Origin: Diphasiastrum complanatum
Lineage: Eukaryota; Streptophyta; Lycopodiopsida; Lycopodiales; Lycopodiaceae
DNA length: 64,000 nt
Reading direction: 5' to 3'
Assembly: GCA_029204225.1 (NCBI GenBank)
Contig: CM055100.1
Location: forward strand, 13,490,444 to 13,554,443
Below the pieces are notes generated by a model, which was not told where the DNA came from, ran no database searches, and saw only the letters and a program-made list of their open reading frames with translations. The position numbers were made by a program, and so were the translations under genes. Within the stretch, counting starts at the first letter, position 1, and each line of letters opens with the position of its first letter. Of this stretch, positions 24,401-36,300 are shown one piece after another.

Positions 24401-27300
24401 CTATACATGAACCAATCTTCACATGATAAATAACTTTTGCAGCTGATATTACTCTTGCAAATATAGGAGCAGAATTGAAAATACTATAACAAAGAAGTAA
24501 ACTGTAACACTATCACCTGCATTAGAAATTGATTGTCTTTTTCCAGTTTCGCATGCATCTTCTGCAACTTAAGACTGACAGCCTTTTCAACAGCCTGTGA
24601 AATAACAGATTCTCTTTTCTCCTTGGCCTCGGCTAGTAGCCCTTCATAATACTGCACAATAGTATTAAAGAAGATCCAAGGCTATTTCAGCATGAGCAAC
24701 TCAACAATATTCAAGTATTTATTGCGAGCATGAGAGCACATTCTGTAAATGCAAAGTAAAAGCAACATAGAAGCTGAAGTTCGTAAGAAATTTCAAGAAA
24801 TGCTGAAGAACTTCAAACACTATATCACATCCTCGACCTCATGGGAGATTTTACCTGACCCTATTGGCCGTGTCAATAACAAACTGTAAGTAGTCAAGCC
24901 AAAGAGATAATCAAGTGATTTTGGAGGGACCTAGCTGTAAAATCAGGTAGAGTTACTAGCCTCCACTGCAAAAATTTCACAGCCTAAAATAGTCATGGCT
25001 AGTTCGCAATGTATGCGAAACATTTTCAGCTTTCTTAATCATTTGTTTCCAGATAAGCCACGGATTGAAAGGGGAGGGAGGGGGGAAACGCTTCCTCTTG
25101 CCATGAAAGTAGAAGCTGCTGCTGGACTCCTCAAGAACAAACAAAATGAGAACATAAACAAGTGATAAGATGCATATGAGACAGCAGGCAGTTGGAAGGA
25201 TATACCTGTCGCTGGTTTTCCAGCTGTGATGACAGCAGATGGTTATACTCATACTCTATCTGCAAAAAAAAAGCTTACGTCAAACAGAAGATTGAAAAGA
25301 CACATTATAAGTCCTGACTGCAAGTATTTGCTTGCTTGCACAGGAATGTCCTATAGATACTGCCTTGATTGCTCTCAATCATTACAAGCCTTATCCGAAG
25401 CCATCAAATAAAGCCACCCTTATGTCAATTGTTTATGTCCACATAGAGTAAATTCAAAACTGATAACTATCATTCTAAATGCTGAGTTGATACATCAAGC
25501 AAGTGTTTGCTTTGTATACAAGGAAAATGATGAAGAGAAGGAGAAAAAAAGCTATACGTATTTCTGCAAACTTCAAATTTTAAGTTGCTCTCATAATTGA
25601 TTTGTTGTTTCAGGAACGGAAGGTGCTACTGAACTCTCACCTTTATTGTATATCAAAAGCCCAAAGGAATATTAGGAACCACGTTTTCTAGAGTTGTTCA
25701 CTTACTGCACTGAGCTTGTTCTAGAGGTGTTGACATCTGTAACTTGAGCCAAATTGTCACCATGTATCCTCAATAACACATTCTGATATTACTATAAATA
25801 AGATATTTTGCAACATACAAAAAAGCTCTTTTCTTTGAAACATCTGTCGGAGAAATTTAATTTTCTTCTTACTTGCAATTGATTAATTCTTTGTATATCA
25901 TAAAGGGGGGCCTCTTGATGGTGACAATTACACCATGCAAGATAAGCAAGCTTTACATTTTGAAGGTGATTCAAAAGGATGATTTGAAATGTTTCACCCA
26001 AACCTACAGAACTACCAAAGAAACAATTCAGAAAAGCAAATTTAGAAGGTGGCCAGCAAGCTTCAGGAAAAGGGTGAAAACCAGAGCTAATACATTATAA
26101 GTTGTTATTGACTCAAGACAGCAAACTGTGACTTGAAAATTGAACATGCAAAAACTTTTGAGATCGGATCTTTCAAGGGAGGACACCAAAGAGCACAATA
26201 GGATTTGAATTCCTCAGATCGCACCTATAGTGCAACGACAGACATTCATCCCTTACAGCTGCAGATAGCAAACATGCCTTCTACAGTGGGGTTCCAATCG
26301 CAATCTAGAGTGAACTTCTCTTTAACAGGCCATGGTTTATATAAAGACATTCCAGCAACATTTTCTTCTATTGAAGCTTTTCTTGGATATCTTCAATAGA
26401 ATTTTAAGCATTCTTTAACCACTATTTTCATCTGAAAAATCTCATGTAACCTGCATATAGGCACAACACCCACCTCAAAGGACTACCATACGCATAAAAA
26501 ACTGATAACCTCAGACAAAGCATCTCTACTAAATCTTTAATCTATCAAACGTTCTTGGCTTAAATCTTCAGTTCGGCAGGGTATGGATTACCTTGTTTTT
26601 CTAGAGAGGAGGAAAGGAATGGAGGTTAAAAAAAGGGAATTCAATTTTTGCTTCACTTACAGCTTCCAGTTTGCTCTCAAAGACCGCCTCTTCTAGCTCA
26701 TTGCCACGACTGCATTCACAACTGCTGCAATCATCACTTCCATCATTACAGGGACCATTAAGTGCCACAAGCTTCCCGTCTGTCTTGGACTGAATGAGAC
26801 GGTGAACATAGTTATCTCCAACATAATCCCAGACACGTTGGCTTTCAAGTTCGAGAGAGTAACAATGCTGGGTATCCTTCCAATGTTTAATCGCATGTCC
26901 TTGTTGGTATCTGCCAGAGACATGCAAGTAAATAAACAACTGACACTTGCCTCAACAGCCAAAACAAGGAATCAGCTTATTACCATGCACCCAATAAAAC
27001 TGCACCTCATTGGTAAGAGAAACCTAACTGGATGGAGGATATATTTCAGCTAAATACCTTCCACAGCCTACAAAACCACATATTACACATATCCATAGAT
27101 TCTCAGAGGTTGCACAAACTGAGCATGTAGACTTTTCTGACTTTTGCTGGCAATATCGACACACCTGCAGACATATAAGCGTAACTTTTAAATAATCATT
27201 TCTGTAATCAGAAACTTAAAACACTAATGCTCATATTTTTCCAAAGGGAATACAAGAACCATAAAGCACACAAGAGATCGATAAGCAAAAATGTGACTCA

Positions 27301-27381
<81 letters not shown>

Positions 27382-30300
27382 AGACCACATCCTTACACTC
27401 CGATCTATCATTGAGCAGGCCAGACATAAATGAGAGTGAGTTTATTGCTGCTTTGTAGACTTCAGGAAAGCTTTTTTACTCATCCAGAGGCTCAAGGACT
27501 TGGACTTTTCCACGGATACCATTTTGGCAGTGATGGCATTATACGAGAGAGTTTTAGGTTGCTTCAAAGACACATCAAGCATTTCCGACCCGGTCTGGCG
27601 TACCATTGGGGTGAAACAGGGGTGTTACCTTTCACCTACACATTTTGGCCTCCATATTGATGAGCTTGAGTCAGTTATCAGACAGGATGGTGGGATCAGT
27701 TGTCGTCTAGGTGACATTCTTATTGCTATACTGTTATATGCTGACGATGTGGCTTTAGTCTCACCGACTAGAGATGGACTCCAGAGACATTTGGAGAGCT
27801 TACATACTTTTTGTACCCGTTGGGGATTGAGGGTGAATATATCGAAGACCAAAGTGATGGTTTTCAATACTTCCAGAGCCTTCATGCAACGTCAGGAGAT
27901 TTTTCAGCCTCAGATCGACTTGGGAAGGGTCATGCTTCCCTCGTCCAGCTTGAGAGATTTTGTTTAAGGAGTAATATACATGATGCTCTCAGTAGGTGTC
28001 GCCTCTTTAACACTATGGTCACTCCTATAGCATTATATGCGGCAGAGGCTTGGTGTACAGGTATTACCTCCTCGGATTGGTCTCGTATATCTCGACTCCA
28101 AACCTCCATGCTATCTCGGATGATTCGAGCTAAGCCCTTAGTCCCACACCAGATTATCACTGCTGAGTTTGATGTTCCTCCTATTTTAGTGGATACCCTT
28201 TTTAGGCTCATTATATATATCCAGAGAGTATTGGCTCTTGCAGTCACATCCTCGAGACTACTCTATGATAGTGGAGTTCATTTCTCATGGCATTCTCAGG
28301 CTGCACGCCTCTTGGGTATTTCTGTTTATGATCTCCCAGCAAGCACTCATGAGTATATTAGACAAGTCATTTATCGGGCCTATAGCATACTTGGCAGGGG
28401 CAGTTAAGTGTCAAGCCAGATTTCTATCGAGCCTATATCCAGCATACTTGGCAGGGGCAGTTAAGTGTCAAGCTAGATTTCTATCGGACATATTTTCTAG
28501 AGCTTGATGGAGCAGGTTTTCCTATACGTGCACACTATCTTGACTATGGACTCTCACACTGTTTACGGTTTACTCTTGGATAGTTTTGAGTTTCTTCTCA
28601 CCAGCTTGCTATTGAGACTGGTCGTTACCAGGGGAGGACAGATTATGTCATATGTGTTCCTTGGGAGAGATTGATTCGGAGGAGCATTTCCTTTTCAGAT
28701 GTCCGGCCTATTATGAGATCCGGGGCCGTTACCATTGTCTTTTCAGAGATGCACCCACTTTACGCTCTCTTATCACTTACTTGGATCCTAGGTGTGTCGC
28801 CCCTATGATATACGAGATGTCCCTGCCACGAAGAGCCCGTGCTTCTTCCAAGACTTGACCTTGAATCATTGGCTATTTCTAGATTTATGTGTTAACGGCT
28901 GGAAAAGAGGCAGCTTGCAAGGACATTCACAATTCTCTTTTGTGAGCGATGGATTCTCTTTTGAGCACTTTAAAATTTCCGCTTGCTCACCTGTACAGCG
29001 GCCACTATCGCTACATTTAGCTCCATTAGCATTCTTTTCTTGCAAGTAGCAAGCAGTGATCCGAGTATGCCCAACAATTGAGACTTTTACTTCTGGTACA
29101 TAGTTTCTAGGAGTTGTGTATTAACTTGGTCTTGGATCAATTCAATAAAAATTGAAAGATCAGATTGAGCTTGGCCCTCGGGGTTCAGAAAAATCATAAA
29201 TTTTCAAAGGGAAAAAAAAAAAAGCAATTCAAGCCATAAAAGAAAATTTCAAAAATTTTGACAAATCTAAATTGAAGTTCAAATCCAAAAACATTTTGAA
29301 TCAGCTTGAATAGATTTCAAAAAAAAAAAGTCAAAGTTCATTCAAACTATGTTGTAGTAGCAAGTCTCTCATGCTCCCTTACGACTCCTCTTTACTTTAC
29401 ACCATAGAATCAATGAACCGTTATCGGTTCACCACGGTTCTGAGAACCGTACAGTTCAGAACCGTGGTGAACCGTACTGATTAATTAATTAATTGATTAA
29501 TTGATTCTTTTTTTTTTTTTAATTTCCCCCCAAAAAAATAACCCAAAAATATGCAAAAAAAGGGCCAAAAAATTCTGTGAAATCTGTGAATTCTGTGAAA
29601 TCTGTGAATTCTGTGAAATCTGTCAATCATCTGTATCATCTGTGAAATCATCTGTATCATCTGTCAAATGACTCAAATCATCTGTATCATCCGTGGTGAA
29701 CCGATAACGGTTCATTGATTCTATGCTTTACACATGCATCCTTTCATTACTTGATTGTATCATTGTCCTTTCATGCAAGAGCTTGTCACCTCCATGCAAG
29801 AGCTTGTCTCCTTCCATGCAAGAGTTCTCCCTTCCATGAAAGAGTTCTCCCTATCTATTAGTGAGTTAATCCCTTGTTCCAATAGCACTCCTTTAACAAA
29901 TTTATGTCTCACTTAGGCTTCTTCCTTGAGTGCATGGCAGATCATTTTCCTCCATTCTTCATCATTGCTCCCCTCATCACCAACTTTCTTGTCTTTTTCT
30001 TCTAACCATTGCTCCTACCAAAACCAAGGACTCCCTTCACAATCCTCACCGAACTTGGACCTCCTTTATTTTACGCTATCTTGTTATTCCTTCCTCCCTC
30101 TCTCCTTGGGCTACCTTGAATCGCCATGCAAACTAGTTCATCTTCTTGAGCTTTCATGTAGTTTTCTTCTTGGTCTTCATTGACCTTATCTTACACCAAC
30201 AAAGTGTCCATATGTGTTACTTATTTGAGGCTATGGGACTTCTTAGACGGTTTGGCCTTCAAGGTAGCCTTTCTTCTTGCGTGGCTCATATGGCCTTCAA

Positions 30301-33300
30301 ACGTGATCTCCGATTTTGAAATGACCCATGATCCATTTCTTGTTTCTTACTTAGAAAAATTAACAGTCTTACTCATTGGTATCGTTTTACTTTCGTAAGC
30401 GTTGATAGCTAGTTCGTTTTCTTGCATGCATGTCCATAGTTTTACTTGTCCTCTAGTCCACACTTTCATTGCCAACAAGTTCTTCAAAGTTTCAAAAAGT
30501 TGTTTAGTTAAGCCTACCCTTGGAGTTCTAAAACAGTGTTACGTTAACTTTAATAGTATTGTCTAATAACAGGTCCTATGCCTGAGATCAAGAGATGTGT
30601 GCAAGACCTATCAAAACTTAATAATCAAGCTCTTCATCTTCCTTGAAAATTAGTTACTACTTCTGACGGCTTTTAAACAAGGGTAAAAACAAGCACGAAT
30701 CCATGAAAAAAAATAACAGAGTCCAGACTGCCTCACAACTATGAAATTCAAATGTAAATTTTCATGAAAAGTGTTAAATTTAGATATAAAAAATTTGTAT
30801 TCAAAATGAGCTGGTAACTCACTCCAATAACATACAAAATCAATGATTTTGTATGGATTTTCAAACAATCACCACATCAATAAATAGCTAAGGTTATGTT
30901 CGATAGTATTAACCTCACTTCCATTCTTTCCCTAGATCTTATTTCCTAGATATAATCCAGAACACCATTAACTCTGAGTACATAGAATGTAACAAGAGGC
31001 AAGACATCTCAACCATTGAAAAGGCATGTGCCTCCTACAAACCATTACTAGTTGATAGTTTACAATGTCAACTAAGGAAAACAAATTTCATATAAATCAA
31101 ACCAGACTCCAAGTAAACACTGAGCTCAAAATGCTCAAATGCTACGTCCAAGGGGCAGTAGCTTACTGGGCAAGATGAATCGGTCCACTTGGAGATGCAA
31201 GAACTATGAAAAGAATGATTGCACACGGTTGTGAGAACCCCACTAATGTGTTCATCAAGCCTCTCTGCAAAGACAAGGAAAAATGTCAAGAATATGCAAT
31301 TGAAAGTGACACAGCATGCTAGATATTCGTATTCTAATAACAATCAAACCCCTAAGTACCAAATATTAGCAAAAAATAGAGGAAGCTAGTCTTCCAAAAA
31401 TTCTATATGTGAAAGAGCCTATTTTGTCATAGATCTCATCTTTGATTTGAGTATAGACTTTTTTTTGTTTGAATTGTTAGCTATGAATAAGCTTGGCATC
31501 CTATGATGGCTTCCTTGCACCATCCAATAGGAGTCTCTACCTTATAGAATAAGCATTATGGTTTCAAAATGCCATCTTGAAACACAAACAGGATAAGGGC
31601 TCCCTTCTGGAGAAAGTGTGAGTCTTACTTGCAAAAAAAAAAAGGTACTCGAGGATAATCTTGCCTAGATAGCATGACATTTATCCAGAAAAGCAGTTAG
31701 TCTATGCATGTAGAAGGTAGTGGGAGAGTTACGATGAAAAGGAAATTACACAATCATTTACAGCTAGTGTCCTACTTGTCCTTCTTGTCCATCGAGTATC
31801 ATTTGAGTTTCGTGATGCTACCAAAATTTTGGAGAATCACTATCACCCAATAGCAAAATGCTCATGAATGTTGTAAGCGCACTCAATCTAGTAGAAGACA
31901 CCTTTCCCACTCACATTGCTCACGAAATCCATATACCCTAAACATATCCTCGACAGTATGACTAGTCCTTTCTATCTGGCCATAAGATTAATGATGATCC
32001 ATTGAGCTGAAGCTCTACTCTCCAATCTCTAAGATATAAAAGTCTAGAAATAACCTATAAATTGACCATCTCTGTTACGGCCATATTCAGCTAAGGACAT
32101 GGAATAGTCCTAATATGGTAGATCGGTCCTTCGGTGTTTGAGATTATTGGTTATGCCTCGATTTAATTCCATGTCAAGGCCAGTTTGTAACTAATAACCT
32201 TGAGAGGACCCAGACACTCTAATTGAGACATATGGAGTAGTGCATGTACATGTGACGGATATAGGCAGGAGCATGAAAAGCTACGACCTATTTATAGTTG
32301 GACTCCATGGGGATTGCATGGGTTCATGCACAAGAATCTACTCTCTAAGTACTGGGTAGAGAGTCTCCCGTCAACAACTTTGGTTCAGGTTACCAAATGC
32401 TCTCTTCTCCTCAAGCATTCACATGGCATGGCTCGTGGGCTAGATCTAGGATTGGTTGGGAGGTTTTGCTCCTACATCTCTCCTATGGTGTTCTCCTATC
32501 CTCATCTTAGGGGTTTTCCCTAGTGGTCATTACAATCTCAATCACTCACAGCACTATTGGGCAATCCGTATAAGAATGAATAATATAACTCAACAAAAAC
32601 TTGATTAAACTTAGAAGCCTATACATTTTCACTAGAATAAATATTCCATTATTGTGAAGCATTCTACTACCACTCAAATAACATCATCTAATAGACCTTG
32701 AAAGATAAACATGATCCATGGAAATATTTTCCCACCTTTTCCTAGGAATTTCCAAATGGATGCAAAGGGCTTCTTCCTCTCGATCGTTTCGCTTTTTTGA
32801 GTTAATGTTGCTGAAATTTACGAATGTGCATTATACAATTTCAAAAATTGTGTTGCTTATGACATTTCTAAAACCCTCCTACAAAACACATACCTAGGCA
32901 AACTGGGCATGTTGGTAGCTCCGTCAACCCACAAGGAGGTGTTGATGCTTGCTCTCCTGAGTCAGTATATTGTACATCAGCTATGAACAAAATGTGGCAA
33001 ATCTCAGCCTGCATTCACCAAAAAAATGTAGTATGTTAACAGTTACCAAAACTTCGTACTAGTAGCTTATATACTATCATGAATCTACCTTAAGAATAAA
33101 ACAAATCATTTTGCATACAAAAACAAGATTAAAAAATATCCAATTGTAAGTAAAGATAAAAAGACTTGATGGAACTCCTTTGCATAATATACTTGAGTAT
33201 TAGTATGCACCATAGTTGCAGCGCGATTCAAAATCACGATCAGAATCACGATCCCAATTCGCGATTCGGGATTTTCCCAGAATCGTGTAGAATCGATTTT

Positions 33301-36300
33301 TTTTTTTTTTGAAATTTTTTTGTGCAATATGGGTATCAAATGAAAGCTCTGATCGAGGGGAATATGATTGTGTAGTTTGCCGACTGTTTCAGGTGCAGGA
33401 TGGTCCCTTTTAGGTGTATTAACTCCTAGGTTTACAACTTTAGCTGCATCCCATATAAAAAAAGAGAACACATTGGGGCATTCCCAATGAACATAGCAGG
33501 AATCTCCCTTTCTCTGATTCTCCCTCTCTCTATCTCTCTCTCTGATCACAACTATTCACTTGCGAAGATTGGACGCCCACAACTCTCAGAAAAAAAAATT
33601 GCCTCGTCCACTGCTGGCGCGGTTCTGTCCGCAAGGAGGCCCGAAATCAGGTTTTTGGTTTTTTTTTTTTTCTCGATTCTGTATCACGATTCGCTGCAGC
33701 GAATCGCGATTCCCGAATCGCGAAGCTAGCGAATCGCGATTCGCTGCAACTACTATGCACTAGCTATTGAACGGAGCAAGCTTAACAACTTTATCTCCAA
33801 TAGTAAAGCTTCTTATCAAAACATGGACATGAAAGAGCACCAACAAAGTTTCTAAGAGGAAAAATTCACCCATACTTCACCATAAAACAACGTTGTTATA
33901 TCAACAACAAAATGTATGCACATCCTTTTCACAAAAGCTCCCATAAGCTAGAGGTATTACGACTTCCCCCTTTCGCACTTCAAAGTCCTAACTCATCATT
34001 GGAGATTAGGCCTATCCATTGGGACAATCTTTGTGGTGAAGATTTTAACAAGCAACCACATTGCAAAAGGTTGCAAAAACAATTCGATTCACATTTAATA
34101 ACCCAATAACAAAATGATAGATTATTTGATGGAAGCTTCCAAGTACTATCATTTATCTTTTAGGATTCAATTCCTATAGCTTTTAAAGTCTAGCATGAGA
34201 TAACATGCAGCTCCAGGCAAGATCGTGGTCCCTGAGAGATTGAGATAAATTTGAATATAATAATAAAAGAGTAGAAGTTGGAAGCGAGCTCCTAAAACAA
34301 AAGAGATGATAAGGGCCTCATCAATACATGATTGTTGCAGTTTACTCTTTTGGAGTTAAGTATGTAGCAACATTGCCAAGGCTTTCTGGTCATCCCAGAA
34401 CCAGAGCATGTCTTGCATTCTTCAGGATTCAAGAGAGCCATGCCATAACAATTGAATTAGACTTTTAAGTGCGTTTTTATCAGGCTTATCAATGTAAGTC
34501 CTGAATTCCTTCATTTTGTACATGCATCTGATTTAGTCTTCAGCATAAAAACAGGAATACTATTGAGATTAGTAAATCCCCACCGATCTATGGCCAGTAG
34601 ACTTCATGGAGAGCTATTTGAGCTCGAACTCCAAATATGGAATTCATCAAAGTGTTTTTGCTTAACATAGCTAAACCGATATATGCAGCAACAAGAAATA
34701 GGTTGAGTTGAGGCTCATAACGCAATTCTGGCTACACTCTTCTTCCTTACAACCACCCCTTGTGCAAAAAATCCCAAAAGGATTTCACATGGAAGAAATA
34801 GCAGTGAAGTTTCAAATCAGAAACCTGCTCCAACTTTCATTCAGTTATATCACTTAAAATTTTGCTTTGCCTTGGGTTATGGTTCATGTATATTATATAG
34901 CCACTACCCCAACCATAAGTGCTCGAGCAGAGCTCACTCCAAGGTACTTGCTAACAGATCAAACAATGGAATCGCGTTCCACCAGATTTCTCTTCCATGA
35001 TGCGTACCTGTCTTAATAGGATTAAAAATGCTCATTGGTATCCAAATTCTAAATAGGAAATCAAATGTATGACTAGGAATGAATGACTTAATACTTTATC
35101 TCACTCCCCAACAAGATTAAAACATCAAAACAGAGATTTAAGGCATGGCAAAAAAGCCAACATTATTGGTGCACAATTCTCTATGTAAAGATGATCATAG
35201 AACCAATCTAAAAAGCGAACTCTATAAAAGAGAAAACAGATTCCAGCGTGATGATTTCTTAAAATGTAACTTGAAAATGGTAGGGAACTTCTCATTCTTC
35301 AAGAAAATAGATTCCCAACATGATTCTAAGGTGTAGACAACCATAATTCATGCTAAAAATTTCAGATCTGTCCCTCTTTTAGAAATCACTTAAAAAGTTA
35401 CACAAGATCCAATAGGAATCCAATTTATCACTTAAATTTGCACCCATTAATGTTTGCATTTGCAAACAAGTATGGACAACAAATACACATGAATCAATCA
35501 TAAACACCTTATGAAGGAAGAAGCATTCAAGCTTTTGAAGAAAATCCACCATCCCACTAATTTACAACGCTGAAAAAATGGAAACCTGCTCACAGAGACG
35601 GCTAAATACACCTATTGTGCCACAAATTCTCTGGTTGGCTGGAAAATGAACCACAAATCTGAGAAATAACAGCGATAAAAAAAGTTTGAAAAACAGTGAC
35701 TTGCCAGCAAAAAACCAGCGACTAACACTATCAGAAAAACCATCCAAAATAGGTGAAAACTGCGCCTATAGTGAAGGAGATTTGCGCCTTCTTGTTGCTT
35801 GGAAAATGTGCCAATAAATCTGCATCAAACCTGCTCACAAAGACATTGTAAAGTGGGCCGAATTTGCTTTAAAATGCACCCTTCAGAGACTCCATTGGCT
35901 GGAAGAAAATCGCCCATCTGCCTACCTTCCAATATGCATAATAATCTCTAGGATGTAGAGGCTATGAGTGGTTAACAATACAGCCTGCTCTGATACCATG
36001 TCGGAATTCAATGTGAATTTGAAGCAAAAACATTCACAATGAATTAAGTGATTAATGTTCTATGAACAATTACAAATTATGCAAACAAATGGAAGCAAAG
36101 TAGGATATCAATGGAGATAGATCTCTATACAAAGAATGTATGTACATAAGCGTTGCCACTCTCTCTAGTCTGACAAATAGTGACTTCTAACAATAAGAAG
36201 GGTTGGACTACGATGACCTTTGCTCATGTGGCAAAGATGACATCTATAAGGACCATGTTGGCTTTTAGCACATTTTGGATGGGACATCCAACAAATGGAT

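Noticed and set aside
27224-27433. Arg-Glu and Leu-Ser repeat proteins on both strands
   Set aside because: Pure translation of the CT/GA microsatellite.
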